Assembly (NCBI GenBank): GCA_965243605.1
Contig: CBDEVQ010000117.1
Span: 26,765 to 90,764, forward strand
Origin: JBMYYR01 sp965243605
Lineage (GTDB): Bacteria; Bacteroidota; Bacteroidia; Flavobacteriales; CAJXXR01
Reading direction: 5' to 3'
Length of the DNA: 64,000 bases
How positions within the stretch are numbered: position 1 is the stretch's first letter; each line of letters starts with the position of its first letter. Under the pieces are notes generated by a model. The model did no database searches, was not told the origin of the DNA, and saw nothing but the letters and a program-made list of their open reading frames with translations. The position numbers and the translations under genes were made by a program. Of this stretch, positions 52,558-62,424 are shown one piece after another.

Positions 52558-53409
52558 ATGAAAAAAATAATTCTACCAATTTCAATTTTAGGTGCAATAG
52601 GTGCATCCTTTATTATTCAATCTTACAATGGGGGTATTGCTGAAAATTCTGCTTTTCATTACGCCATGGCTGTAAATGGTAAAAGTGCACAGATATCAAG
52701 CTCAGCTCAAAGTTGTAATATTTGTCATGGAGGAGCAGATGCAGCTCCAGATTTAGCAAGTGAAGGAGGACTAACTTTCGATTATTCAGGAGCCGATGAT
52801 AAATATTCTTCTGGAATAACTTATACGCTTGATTTAACTGTAGACCAAAGTAATATTAAACACGGTTACGAAATTATTGCTTTAGATACTCTATTAAATG
52901 GTGTTGGATCTTTTACAACAACAACAGGTACTTCTGGTAATGGTTCTTATACTGTAGATGGAGATGCCGTTACTTATCCATTCTCTAAGCATGATATGGG
53001 TTTCAGCTCGAACACATTTAATACTGGTTGGACAGCTCCAACAGACTATGAAGGTAAAGTTACATTCTATGCCATTTCAGTTTCTGCAAATGGAAACAGT
53101 ATGGCAACTGGTGATGCCGTATTCTATGATAAATTTGAAATCACACATAATACTGCTAACATTTCAGTTGAAGAATTAGATGCTCAAGATTACTTTACAA
53201 TTTTCTCTAATAACGGGAATATTGAAATTCAATCTGATTTAGATATCAACAATGCTTCTGTTGAAATTTATGATGTATTAGGACGTGTTTCTATTAAAGA
53301 AACAATGTTCGGATCTCAACTTACAATTCCAACGAATGCTCAAAATTCAATCGTATTCATGAAAATTGAGAACGAAGGAAAAGTTTACACAACAAAGGTT
53401 AAGATTTAA
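52558..53409 (+). CDS. T9SS-exported choice-of-anchor V protein with a CXXCH motif
   Basis: 283 residues from ATG 52558; the frame opens at 52495, but the extra residues lack a signal. Signal peptide with MKKIILPISILGAIGASFII, then SSSAQSCNICHGGADAAP: a single CXXCH, the c-type haem-attachment motif. The body is a beta-rich domain (EGGLTFDYSGADDKYSSGIT, FTTTTGTSGNGSYTVDG, FYAISVSANGNSMATGD) like the choice-of-anchor V group. The C-terminal ASVEIYDVLGRVSIKETMFG ending in TTKVKI is a T9SS sorting tail. Whether it truly carries haem is unproven. Confidence 0.8.
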   Translation: MKKIILPISILGAIGASFIIQSYNGGIAENSAFHYAMAVNGKSAQISSSAQSCNICHGGADAAPDLASEGGLTFDYSGADDKYSSGITYTLDLTVDQSNIKHGYEIIALDTLLNGVGSFTTTTGTSGNGSYTVDGDAVTYPFSKHDMGFSSNTFNTGWTAPTDYEGKVTFYAISVSANGNSMATGDAVFYDKFEITHNTANISVEELDAQDYFTIFSNNGNIEIQSDLDINNASVEIYDVLGRVSIKETMFGSQLTIPTNAQNSIVFMKIENEGKVYTTKVKI

Positions 53410-53423
53410 TCTTATTGTTTAAC

Positions 53424-53467
53424 AACAAAAAAGGCGCATTAGTGTATACTAGTGCGCCTTTTTTGTT
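53424..53467. terminator. Bidirectional terminator
   Basis: 15-bp arms (53424-53438 with 53453-53467) containing GGCGCA / TGCGCC, with A and T runs, between convergent genes. Confidence 0.9.
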
Positions 53468-53492
53468 ATTGGAAATCAAGATTGATGTTCTA

Positions 53493-54512
53493 TTAGTTCT
53501 CAGTTTCTCCTTGTGGTGTTAAACCATATTTTTCCAGAATTTCATAGAATAATTCCTCTTGATTCTGTTTACTCATATGACTAAATATCATATTAATAGC
53601 TTTTTCAGCATCAGATCTATAAGGTGAATTTTGCTTAACATATAACGTATAAGCAATACACATATTTCTTAAAGCCTTTTCAAATTGTTCCTTATAAGTA
53701 CATTGAATAATACCTATTCCATAATATACCTCTGGATTAGAATCATCTATTTTCGCAAGATTTTCATAAGCTTCAATCGCCTTATCATAGTCTTTTAAAT
53801 ACGTATATACAATGGCCAAGTTCTGACGTGGAGTAAATCCTTTCGGATCTACTTTTATCGATTTTTCATAAGCTTTGATCGCTTTTTTGTATTGTTTAGT
53901 ATGTCTATATGCTAAACCCAAATTATCCCAAGCAAAAGCAAAATCTGAATCAATTTTAACAGCTTTCTTAAATGATTTTATCGCTTTATCAAACTCTTTA
54001 GCTTCGTATTCTCGAACTCCCCTATCGTATAATATTATGGCTGCATCATTTTCCGAAAATGAACTTTTAACCTCTTTATTATCTTCACTTACTTTCTCTC
54101 TTACCTGCTCGCAATTTTCAAGCAAATAGCGCTCTATTTCAAAATATGCAGATTGATATTTTTCTGAATTTTCATCATATTCAGTAATTTCAAGCGCAAT
54201 GGATTTCGATTCTTCTGTAGAATCAATTTTCATAATTTCTATTGAAGATAATGCATCCAATAAATCGATACTTATTAAATACCCAGGTAATTGTCGACTA
54301 ATACAAACACCTATTTCCTCAGAAACATTTGCACTACTTTTATTATATAAACTAATAGAATCAATACAATTACATGCATTGTCCGCGTAATCTATAATAA
54401 AGGTTTCTTTGTTAAACTCTAATTTCGAAAACAAACTGTCTGCATTGATATCCTGCGCTTGAATACTTCCGAATAAAATAACATTTAATACTATTATTAT
54501 TTTCGTTTTCAT
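53493..54512 (-). CDS. Periplasmic tetratricopeptide-repeat protein
   Basis: 339 residues. Signal peptide 1-19 (IIIVLNVILFGSIQAQ). An N-terminal region carries two cysteines (ADNACNCIDSI). TPR repeats begin at about 155: DRGVREYEAKEFDKAIKSFK, then FAWDNLGLAYRHTKQYKKAI and PRQNLAIVYTYLKDYDKAIE, with PEVYYGIGIIQCTYKEQFEK. TPR domains mediate protein contacts; the partner is unknown. A -7 element lies 44 bases upstream. Confidence 0.85.
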   Translation of the reverse strand: MKTKIIIVLNVILFGSIQAQDINADSLFSKLEFNKETFIIDYADNACNCIDSISLYNKSSANVSEEIGVCISRQLPGYLISIDLLDALSSIEIMKIDSTEESKSIALEITEYDENSEKYQSAYFEIERYLLENCEQVREKVSEDNKEVKSSFSENDAAIILYDRGVREYEAKEFDKAIKSFKKAVKIDSDFAFAWDNLGLAYRHTKQYKKAIKAYEKSIKVDPKGFTPRQNLAIVYTYLKDYDKAIEAYENLAKIDDSNPEVYYGIGIIQCTYKEQFEKALRNMCIAYTLYVKQNSPYRSDAEKAINMIFSHMSKQNQEELFYEILEKYGLTPQGETEN

Positions 54513-54555
54513 TTTCTATTTTTTTTTAAAAATTGAATTCTTTCATTTTGATTCA

Positions 54556-54563
54556 CAAATATA
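54556..54563 (-). promoter_or_regulatory. -7 promoter element of the TPR gene (TATATTTG)
   Basis: TATATTTG on the minus strand, 43 bases before the ATG at 54512. Confidence 0.45.
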
Positions 54564-54682
54564 TATCATTGATTACGTTATAAAAAATAATATTTATTTT
54601 CTCAGTAGTATTATTAAAAATACTAGAATTATATAAATCTGAATTAGTTCAACATTAATTACTTCTCAATATATTTTCAACA

Positions 54683-54724
54683 AAAAAAACGAGATATACT
54701 TATTTAAGCACATCTCGTTTTTTT
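54683..54724 (-). terminator. Terminator of pepD
   Basis: 13-bp stem AAAAAAACGAGAT / ATCTCGTTTTTTT, just past the pepD stop on the minus strand. Confidence 0.88.
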
Positions 54725-54740
54725 AATTATTAAATGTCTA

Positions 54741-56201
54741 CTACTTAGCTGGAACTTCAGCTAAAGCAGCCACTAAAAATTTCCAAAAATTAGCAACAGT
54801 AGATATTTTACAACGTTCATCTGGAGAATGTGCTCCTCTAATTGTAGGACCAACAGAAATCATTTCCATATTTGGATAATGTTGTCCTAATAAACCACAT
54901 TCTAAACCTGCATGAATAGCCATAATTTTAGCATCATAACCAAAAATATCAACATGCTTTCTTTCCATTAACGTTTTTATGTCAGAATTCATTAAAGGCT
55001 CCCAACCTGGGTAATCACCAGAATGCTCAACTTTTGCTCCAATTAATTCAAAACAAGCTGCAACTTTCCAAGCAATATCCCACTTTAAACTTTCTACTGA
55101 AGAACGTTGTAAAGCATATAACATAAATGTTCCATCTTTAATAAGAACACGTGCCAGGTTATTAGAAGTTTCTACCAAACCTTCTACACTTTCGCTCATT
55201 TTATGAACGCCGTTAGGACAGGCTATTATTGAAGCTATAATTTTCTTTTGATCACCTTCTGCTAATACATTCCCATTAAAATCTATCGCATTCATTTCAA
55301 TAGTTAATCCTGAATCCGATTGTTTATATTCTGATTGTAACTTCGTAGAAAATGCGTCTAACAATTGTTTAAATCCATCCATATTTGCATTTGGAATGTT
55401 AACAATAGCATTAGCTTCTCTTGGTATAGCATTTCTTAATCCACCACCATCAAATTCAGATAATCTTAACCCTGTTGATCGTTCGGCTTCCCAAAGCAAA
55501 CGTGACAAAATGATATTTGCATTTCCTAATTGCAAATGAATATCACCACCAGAGTGCCCTCCTTTCAGTCCTTTTACAGTTAATTTAACCGTCGTAAAAT
55601 CGTTAGAGCATTGCTCTTGAGAATATGTATAATCTACAGAAGTATCAATTCCTCCTGCACATCCTATATAAATTTCACCTTCTTCTTCTGAGTCTAAATT
55701 TAAAAGATAATCACCAGTCAAAACATTAGGCTGAAGTCCTTTTGCTCCAGTCATTCCTGTCTCTTCATCTATTGTAAATAGAGCTTCTATAGGTCCATGA
55801 TTTATATCTGAACTTGATAAAACAGCCATCATAGCTGCTACACCCATTCCGTTATCTGCCCCTAAAGTCGTTCCGTTGGCTTTTACCCAATCTCCATCAA
55901 TGTACATCTCAATACCCTGAGTATCAAAATTGAAATCCGTATCGTTATTTTTTTGATGAACCATATCTATATGGCTCTGTAACGTAACGGTTTTTAAGTT
56001 CTCAAATCCTGTAGTTGCTGGTTTACGTATAATTACATTACCTACATGATCTACAAGTGTTTCTAAGCCTAAATTTTCTCCAAATGCTTTCATAAAAGCA
56101 ATAATACGCTCCTCTTTTTTAGAGGCACGTGGTACTGCATTTAAATCGGAAAAATGATTCCAAACGATCTGTGGTTCAAGTTGACGTATTGCGGTATTCA
56201 T
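54741..56201 (-). CDS. pepD: Aminoacyl-histidine dipeptidase (M20 family)
   Basis: 486 residues. Zinc-binding motifs are LQSHIDMVHQ (first His and Asp), GADNGMGVAAMMAVL (bridging Asp), FTIDEETGMTGAKGL (catalytic Glu pair) and the C-terminal HAGLECG. PepD cleaves Xaa-His dipeptides including carnosine-like ones. The insert between the two zinc domains includes the dimerisation lid (GGHSGGDIHLQLGNANI). Cytosolic. Short leader from a -7 element at 56231. Confidence 0.93.
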   Translation of the reverse strand: MNTAIRQLEPQIVWNHFSDLNAVPRASKKEERIIAFMKAFGENLGLETLVDHVGNVIIRKPATTGFENLKTVTLQSHIDMVHQKNNDTDFNFDTQGIEMYIDGDWVKANGTTLGADNGMGVAAMMAVLSSSDINHGPIEALFTIDEETGMTGAKGLQPNVLTGDYLLNLDSEEEGEIYIGCAGGIDTSVDYTYSQEQCSNDFTTVKLTVKGLKGGHSGGDIHLQLGNANIILSRLLWEAERSTGLRLSEFDGGGLRNAIPREANAIVNIPNANMDGFKQLLDAFSTKLQSEYKQSDSGLTIEMNAIDFNGNVLAEGDQKKIIASIIACPNGVHKMSESVEGLVETSNNLARVLIKDGTFMLYALQRSSVESLKWDIAWKVAACFELIGAKVEHSGDYPGWEPLMNSDIKTLMERKHVDIFGYDAKIMAIHAGLECGLLGQHYPNMEMISVGPTIRGAHSPDERCKISTVANFWKFLVAALAEVPAK

Positions 56202-56230
56202 GCGTGTATTTATTTTATATTTTAGAATAA

Positions 56231-56238
56231 CAAATATA
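56231..56238 (-). promoter_or_regulatory. -7 promoter element of pepD (TATATTTG)
   Basis: TATATTTG on the minus strand, 29 bases before the pepD ATG. The 56202-56649 gap also contains an elaA -7 element (56616-56623); in between I see no gene or structured RNA. Confidence 0.45.
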
Positions 56239-56615
56239 ACATGAATAGTTAGAATTAAAGATAACTTTAATCATTAACTCTGTTTCATTAATATCCGGTA
56301 TAATAATAAATGTATTTAAGAATTATTCTCCTTCAAATAGTAGTTCAGTCCTTTCCATTATTCAAAACTCAATATAAAAAACCACCTCTACCCTTATCAA
56401 ATAATTTCTATATCGGATTTTATATTAGCGGAGGAAAATGGTTTTAATTTTCAGCGAATAGGACGTCATAGATTTATTCGAATCCTTATACAGGCTAAAT
56501 ATCATTAATAAGGCATTTGTCCCAAGACTACTTTAATGATGTATTTCAAGAATCTTATTCTTGTATTTACCGCTAAATTTCAAGGTTTATTTTCTATTAT
56601 GATCCTTTAAAAATG

Positions 56616-56623
56616 TATTTTTG
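56616..56623 (+). promoter_or_regulatory. -7 promoter element of elaA (TATTTTTG)
   Basis: TATTTTTG, 26 bases before the elaA ATG at 56650. Confidence 0.45.
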
Positions 56624-56649
56624 TTTCTAGCTAAATTCATGAGTTCACT

Positions 56650-57093
56650 ATGGTAAACTGGAAATTAATAGACTTTGAAGATTTCACACCTCAAGGTTTA
56701 TATGATGTACTTAAAATTAGAACGGACGTATTTGTTGTAGAACAAAATTGCCCATATCCAGAACTTGATAATAAAGATCAGGTTTCTAAGCATTTTTGTG
56801 GATATGATAACAATGGCCATTTAGTGGCTTACACTCGTATTCTACCTCCAGGCATTTCATATAAAGAAGCTTCTATAGGACGTGTTTTAGTTTCTAAAAG
56901 TGCTCGTGATAAAAAATATGGTAAAACATTAATGCAGTTAAGTATAAATATTAGTCAACATTTATATCCAAATTCTACCATTAAGATTGGAGCTCAATGT
57001 TATTTAGAAAAATTTTATACTGGATTAGGATTTTCTAAAAGTTCAGAACCATATTTAGAAGATGGAATTCCGCATATTGAAATGGTTTTATAA
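56650..57093 (+). CDS. elaA: ElaA-type GNAT acetyltransferase
   Basis: 147 residues. ElaA signatures are LKIRTDVFVVEQNCPYPELD, DKDQVSKHF-type (KDQVSKHFCGYDNNG), TRILPPGISYKEASIGRVLV and IGAQCYLEKFYTGLGF. A GNAT-fold acetyltransferase of unknown acceptor. An overlapping out-of-frame ATG at 56639 is ignored because it ends within six codons. menA follows after 47 bases. Confidence 0.92.
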   Translation: MVNWKLIDFEDFTPQGLYDVLKIRTDVFVVEQNCPYPELDNKDQVSKHFCGYDNNGHLVAYTRILPPGISYKEASIGRVLVSKSARDKKYGKTLMQLSINISQHLYPNSTIKIGAQCYLEKFYTGLGFSKSSEPYLEDGIPHIEMVL

Positions 57094-57140
57094 CCTAATT
57101 CTATTAGTTCCTCCCTTATATACTTTGTTTAAATACATTT

Positions 57141-58046
57141 ATGTCTAGAATTAAAACATGGCTTAAAGCTGCCCGTTTAAGAACACTACCTCTCGCTTTT
57201 GCATCTATTATTTTAGGTAGTATGCTTGCTGCTTTTTATGGAAAGTATAACAACATTGTTGTGGTAATGTCTTTACTAACCACTTTATTTCTTCAAGTAC
57301 TTTCTAATTTTGCTAATGATTACGGTGATTCCGTTCATGGAGCGGATCATAAAGACAGAGAAGGGCCATCGAGGGCTGTCCAAAGTGGAGCAATTAGTTT
57401 AGCTCAAATGAAAAGTGCCATGGTAATATTTTCTTTACTTTCATTTGCTAGTGGGATTATTCTAATTCATCTTAGTTTCCCTTTTTTAGGATTCTATTAT
57501 ATTTTATTTACATTCCTATTAACACTATGTATCTATGCATCTATTACATATACATCAGGTAAAAGCCCATACGGTTACAAAGCTTTAGGTGATATTTCGG
57601 TATTTATTTTCTTTGGTATTTTTGGTGTTGCTCTTAATGCATTTGTACATTTAGGATATTGGAATTGGTATATCTTACTCCCTGCATCTGCGGTAGGCTT
57701 ATTGAGTACTGGTGTATTAAATTTAAACAATATGCGAGATGTTATTTCTGATAAACAAGCAGGAAAAAATACCATTGCTATTATTTTAGGATTTAACCAA
57801 TCTAAAACTTACCAATATATCTTAGTTTCAACTCCATATATTTTAGCTACAGTATTTGTTCTATTACAAATTGAAACGCTTTCTGTATTTAACTTCCTAT
57901 ACTTAATCTCTTTACCTATTATTATTAAACATATCATTCAGGTTAAGAATATTAAATATGTACAACATTATGACCCTATGCTCAAAGTTATTGCCATTAC
58001 TACACTCCTATTTTGTGTAACATTGGGTATAAGTGTTTTAATATAA
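57141..58046 (+). CDS. menA: 1,4-dihydroxy-2-naphthoate octaprenyltransferase
   Basis: 301 residues, about nine helices. UbiA-family motifs are NDYGDSVHGADHKDREGPSR (first Asp-rich motif) and LNNMRDVISDKQAGKNT (second). MenA joins a polyprenyl chain to dihydroxynaphthoate in menaquinone synthesis, at the membrane. The start LKAARLRTLPLAFASIILG is typical of MenA. Other men genes are not in this window. Confidence 0.92.
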   Translation: MSRIKTWLKAARLRTLPLAFASIILGSMLAAFYGKYNNIVVVMSLLTTLFLQVLSNFANDYGDSVHGADHKDREGPSRAVQSGAISLAQMKSAMVIFSLLSFASGIILIHLSFPFLGFYYILFTFLLTLCIYASITYTSGKSPYGYKALGDISVFIFFGIFGVALNAFVHLGYWNWYILLPASAVGLLSTGVLNLNNMRDVISDKQAGKNTIAIILGFNQSKTYQYILVSTPYILATVFVLLQIETLSVFNFLYLISLPIIIKHIIQVKNIKYVQHYDPMLKVIAITTLLFCVTLGISVLI

Positions 58047-58055
58047 CGACAAAAA

Positions 58056-58085
58056 AAAAGCCTGATTCAATAGAATCAGGCTTTT
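58056..58085. terminator. Bidirectional terminator between menA and pepT
   Basis: 13-bp stem AAAAGCCTGATTC / GAATCAGGCTTTT with an AATA loop. Confidence 0.92.
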
Positions 58086-58105
58086 TAATTTATATATACT
58101 AATAC

Positions 58106-59350
58106 TTATGATTTAGCTTCAAAGATGGTCATAATATTAACGATAACTTCACTCGCCTTTTCCATATCTTCTGCACATACCCATTCCTCTTTACTATGGA
58201 AAGCATGTCCTCCAGCAAAGATATTAGGACAAGGTAATCCCATAAATGATAAGCGAGATCCATCAGTACCTCCTCGGATACTTCCTTTTACAGCCTCAAC
58301 TCCTGTCATTTTAATGGCGTCCATGGCATACTCTACAATTTCTGGTTTTTCATCAACCACCTCCTTCATATTTCTGTATTGTTCAGTAACTTTAAATTCA
58401 TAAGAAGAATTCGGAAATGCTTTCAATACATTATCACAAGTTTCTTTTAATAAATTTTCAAGGTCTGCCAACTCTTCTGTTACAAACGAACGGATAATAA
58501 AATTAATCTTTGCCGTTTCTGAACCTCCCTCAATATGTACCGGGTGCATGAATGGTTCACGCTTAGACGTTGTTTCTGGAGACATTTTACCTTCTGGTAA
58601 ATTAGCAACAATTTTAGATGCAATTTTTAATGCATTCTCTAATCTTCCTTTGGCAAATCCTGGATGAATTACAACACCATGAACAATAATTTCTACACCA
58701 TCAGCAGAAAATGTTTCATCTTCAAAATGTCCTAATGTAGACCCGTCCATTGTATAACCGAAATCTGCATCTAATTTTTCTATATTTACTAAATCAGCTC
58801 CTCTTCCAATTTCTTCATCCGGTGTAAAAAGAACTTTAAGTATACCATGTTTAACTTCTGGATTATTATGGAAATATTCTAATGCAGACATAATTTCTGT
58901 TATTCCAGACTTATCATCTGCTCCTAAAAGCGTTTCACCACTTGCGGTAATAACCGTTTGTCCAACTTTATTTCCTAACTCTCTATGTTGGCTAGGTGAA
59001 ATTACCACGGATGGGTCATCTGGTAAGATAATGTCCTTACCATCATAATTCTCATGAATTAAAGGCTTAACATTTGTTCCACTTGCATCTGGAGATGTAT
59101 CCATGTGCGCACAAAAACATATTTTGGGTAGATCTTCTTTTTCAGAATTTGATTCTAAGGTTGCATAAACATATCCATGTTCATCCATGTGAGCATCTTT
59201 TAATCCGAATTCTAGTAATTCTTTAACCAATACTCGTCCTAAATCCTTTTGCTTTTCTGTTGAAGGACATGTTGGTGAATTAACATCTGATTGTGTATCG
59301 ATCATCGTATAACGAGAAAAACGATCGATTAAAGAAGCTTTATTAATCAT
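58106..59350 (-). CDS. pepT: Peptidase T (tripeptide aminopeptidase)
   Basis: 414 residues. M20 zinc motifs are CFCAHMDTSPDASG (His, Asp), LLGADDKSGITEIMSAL (bridging Asp), LFTPDEEIGRGADLV (catalytic Glu) and the terminal FAGGHAFHSKEEW. The RYTMIDTQSDVNSPTCPST opening is the PepT hallmark. Removes N-terminal residues from tripeptides in the cytosol. A good promoter (TTG-N21-TATATTTG) lies upstream at 59402-59433. Confidence 0.95.
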   Translation of the reverse strand: MINKASLIDRFSRYTMIDTQSDVNSPTCPSTEKQKDLGRVLVKELLEFGLKDAHMDEHGYVYATLESNSEKEDLPKICFCAHMDTSPDASGTNVKPLIHENYDGKDIILPDDPSVVISPSQHRELGNKVGQTVITASGETLLGADDKSGITEIMSALEYFHNNPEVKHGILKVLFTPDEEIGRGADLVNIEKLDADFGYTMDGSTLGHFEDETFSADGVEIIVHGVVIHPGFAKGRLENALKIASKIVANLPEGKMSPETTSKREPFMHPVHIEGGSETAKINFIIRSFVTEELADLENLLKETCDNVLKAFPNSSYEFKVTEQYRNMKEVVDEKPEIVEYAMDAIKMTGVEAVKGSIRGGTDGSRLSFMGLPCPNIFAGGHAFHSKEEWVCAEDMEKASEVIVNIMTIFEAKS

Positions 59351-59401
59351 TTGATTGGTTTTATATCCTGTTCTTGAGGATTATTATTTTTAACAAAAAA
59401 A

Positions 59402-59433
59402 CAAATATAATCATTTCAACTTACCATAACCAA
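59402..59433 (-). promoter_or_regulatory. pepT promoter, TTG-N21-TATATTTG
   Basis: Both elements on the minus strand: TTG (59433-59431) and TATATTTG (59409-59402), spacer 21 bases. Confidence 0.55.
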
Positions 59434-59467
59434 CACTATTATTGAGATAAAATATTGTTTTTAAAAT

Positions 59468-59503
59468 AAAACCCCTTAATAGAATATTCTATTAAGGGGT
59501 TTT
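59468..59503 (-). terminator. Terminator of carB, perfect loop-less palindrome
   Basis: 36-bp perfect palindrome with CCCCTTAATAG / CTATTAAGGGG and A and T ends, 28 bases after the carB stop. Confidence 0.88.
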
Positions 59504-59530
59504 GATATTTATGAATTTAGATCCGTATTA

Positions 59531-62383
59531 CTAACGGCTTAAATACATTCTTCTTTCAGAGTATACTTTCTTAAAGAAAGGATCCTTTAAATCGTCAATA
59601 AAGTAAATCTTTTCTCCTGTAGATTTCATTTCTGGTCCTAATTCCTTATTTACATTTGGAAATTTATCGAAAGAGAATACAGGTACTTTAATAGCATATC
59701 CTTTTTGTACTGGATTAAAGTCGAAATCAGTCACTTTATTCTCTCCTAACATAACCTTAGTTGCATACTTCACGTATGGTTCTTGGTATGCTTTAGCAAT
59801 AAATGGAACGGTTCTAGATGCTCTAGGATTCGCTTCAATTATGAATACCTTATCATCTTTAATTGCAAATTGGATATTTATTAATCCAACTGTTTTTAAT
59901 GCTTTTGCAATAATATGTGTATGGCTTTTTATTTGATCCATTACTAGATCTCCTAAATTAAATGGAGGTAATACAGAGTTAGAATCTCCTGAGTGGATTC
60001 CACAAGGCTCTATATGTTCCATTATACCCATAATATAAACATTTTCACCATCACAAATTGCATCAGCTTCTGCTTCTATTGCTCCTTCAAGGTAATGATC
60101 TAAAAGAACTCTGTTACCAGGAATTGATTTTAATAAATCAACTACATGATGCTCTAATTCTTCTTCGTTAATTACAATTTTCATTCCTTGTCCACCTAAT
60201 ACATAAGAAGGACGAACTAAAATTGGAAAGTCTAATTCTTTAGATAACTCTAATGCCTCTTCTGCAGTTTCAATAACTCCATATTGAGGGAAAGGAATTT
60301 TATTATCTTCTAATAATTTAGAAAAACGTCCTCTATCTTCTGCTAAATCTAAAGCGTCGAAACTTGTTCCAATGATCTTAATTCCGTACTTATCTAACTT
60401 CTCAGCTAACTTAAGTGCAGTTTGTCCACCTAACTGAACAATAACACCCTCAGGCTTTTCATGCTGAATAATGTCGTAAATATGCTCCCAGAATACAGGT
60501 TCGAAGTATAATTTATCTGCTGTATCAAAGTCTGTAGAAACAGTCTCTGGGTTACAGTTAATCATTATTGTTTCGTATCCAGATTCTTTAGCAGCTAATA
60601 CACCATGCACACAACAGTAATCAAATTCTATACCTTGTCCGATACGGTTTGGTCCAGAACCTAATACAACAATTTTTTTCTTATCAGAAACAACACTTTC
60701 GTTATGAATTGTTTCTCTTCCATCTGCGGCTAATTGCTTAGGCTCAAATGTTGAATAATAATAAGGTGTACTGGCTTCAAATTCAGCAGCACAAGTATCA
60801 ACTAACTTGAATACACGCTGAATATCTAGATCTTGACGTTTATTATATACTTGACTTTCTAAACAGTTCATTAAGTTCGCAATCTGACGGTCAGCTAAAC
60901 CTTTCATTTTTGCTTCAAGTAATAAATCGTAAGAAATTGTCTCTAGTTTTTCTTTTTCTAAAACACGCTCGAAAGCAACTGTTTCTTCCATTTCACGTAA
61001 GAACCATGGATCTATCATCGTTAATTCGTGAATCTTTCTCATTGGAACTCCTAAACGGATTGCATCGTAAATACGGAATACTCGATCCCAAGAAGCCGTA
61101 GATAATGCACCTAATACTTTATCTTGATCTGTCCAGTATTTACCATCAGCTCCTAAACCATTACGTTTTACTTCTAAAGACTGACATGCCTTCTGTAGAG
61201 CTTCTTGGAAACTACGTCCAATTCCCATAACTTCACCTACAGATTTCATTTGAAGTCCTAAACTTCTATCAGACCCTTTAAACTTATCAAAGTTCCAACG
61301 TGGTATTTTAACAATTACATAATCTAACGTAGGCTCAAAGAATGCCGAAGTTGTTTTTGTAATCTGATTTTTAAGCTCATCTAATGTATACCCTAAGGCT
61401 AACTTAGCTGCAACTTTTGCAATTGGGTAACCTGTAGCTTTAGATGCTAAGGCTGATGAACGAGAAACACGAGGGTTAATCTCAATTGCAACAATATCTT
61501 CTTTGTCATCAGGACTTACAGCGAACTGTACATTACATCCTCCAGCAAAATCACCAATAGATCTCATCATTTTGATGGCCATATCACGTAATCTTTGGAA
61601 TGTAGTATCCGATAATGTCATTGCTGGTGCAACAGTAATAGAGTCTCCAGTATGGATTCCCATTGCATCCATATTTTCGATAGAACAAATAATAATTACA
61701 TTATCATTATCATCTCTTAAAAGCTCTAATTCGTATTCTTTCCAACCAAATAAAGCTTTATCAATTAAAACTTCATGGATTGGAGATGCATGAAGACCAT
61801 TCTTTAATGCTCCTTCAAATTCTTCTTTTGTATATACAAATGATGCTCCAGATCCACCTAATGTAAATGATGGACGAATTACCAGTGGAAACCCTAATTC
61901 TTGAGCAATTTTTTTCCCTCCTAAGAATGACTTCGCAATTTTAGCTGGTGCTACTGGAATATCAATCCTATTCATTAATTGACGGAACTGCTCTCTATCT
62001 TCTGTAATATTAATAGCGTCAATATCAACTCCAATAATATCTACATTATGTTTCTCCCAAACGCCTTCTTTATCTGTATCTATACAAAGATTTAACGCAG
62101 TTTGTCCTCCCATTGTTGGTAAAACTGCATCGATATTTGGGTGTAATTCTAAAATTTCCTCAATCGATTCAACCGTTAATGGTTTTAAATAAACATTATC
62201 AGCTGTAACAGGATCTGTCATTATGGTAGCTGGGTTCGAGTTAATCAGTGTAACTTCTATTCCCTCTTCTCGTAATGATCTCGAAGCTTGAGATCCAGAG
62301 TAATCAAATTCACAGGCTTGACCAATTACAATTGGTCCACTCCCTATGATTAATACCGATTTAATTGAAGTATTTTTTGGCAT
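59531..62383 (-). CDS. carB: Carbamoyl-phosphate synthase large subunit, without the allosteric domain
   Basis: 950 residues. Two ATP-grasp synthetase halves: the first opens SVLIIGSGPIVIGQACEFDY, with GGQTALNLCID, RPSFTLGGSGASFVY and EINPRVSRSSALASKATG; the second begins near 555 (VVLGSGPNRIGQGIEFDY) with RPSYVLGGQGMKIV and EANPRASRTVPFIAKA. It uses ammonia from CarA, bicarbonate and two ATP to make carbamoyl phosphate for arginine and pyrimidines. E. coli CarB has 1073 residues with a C-terminal MGS-fold domain (about 936-1073) that binds UMP and ornithine. This protein ends right after the second half (RRMYLSR), so that regulation is absent. No carA is adjacent. Confidence 0.95.
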   Translation of the reverse strand: MPKNTSIKSVLIIGSGPIVIGQACEFDYSGSQASRSLREEGIEVTLINSNPATIMTDPVTADNVYLKPLTVESIEEILELHPNIDAVLPTMGGQTALNLCIDTDKEGVWEKHNVDIIGVDIDAINITEDREQFRQLMNRIDIPVAPAKIAKSFLGGKKIAQELGFPLVIRPSFTLGGSGASFVYTKEEFEGALKNGLHASPIHEVLIDKALFGWKEYELELLRDDNDNVIIICSIENMDAMGIHTGDSITVAPAMTLSDTTFQRLRDMAIKMMRSIGDFAGGCNVQFAVSPDDKEDIVAIEINPRVSRSSALASKATGYPIAKVAAKLALGYTLDELKNQITKTTSAFFEPTLDYVIVKIPRWNFDKFKGSDRSLGLQMKSVGEVMGIGRSFQEALQKACQSLEVKRNGLGADGKYWTDQDKVLGALSTASWDRVFRIYDAIRLGVPMRKIHELTMIDPWFLREMEETVAFERVLEKEKLETISYDLLLEAKMKGLADRQIANLMNCLESQVYNKRQDLDIQRVFKLVDTCAAEFEASTPYYYSTFEPKQLAADGRETIHNESVVSDKKKIVVLGSGPNRIGQGIEFDYCCVHGVLAAKESGYETIMINCNPETVSTDFDTADKLYFEPVFWEHIYDIIQHEKPEGVIVQLGGQTALKLAEKLDKYGIKIIGTSFDALDLAEDRGRFSKLLEDNKIPFPQYGVIETAEEALELSKELDFPILVRPSYVLGGQGMKIVINEEELEHHVVDLLKSIPGNRVLLDHYLEGAIEAEADAICDGENVYIMGIMEHIEPCGIHSGDSNSVLPPFNLGDLVMDQIKSHTHIIAKALKTVGLINIQFAIKDDKVFIIEANPRASRTVPFIAKAYQEPYVKYATKVMLGENKVTDFDFNPVQKGYAIKVPVFSFDKFPNVNKELGPEMKSTGEKIYFIDDLKDPFFKKVYSERRMYLSR

Positions 62384-62424
62384 GATGTATTTCTAGATGG
62401 TGTTTTTATTTTTTACTTAAAAAA

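Noticed and set aside
56480..56500. tRNA T-loop-like sequence (TTCGAATCC)
   Set aside because: No acceptor stem or anticodon arm can be folded around it.
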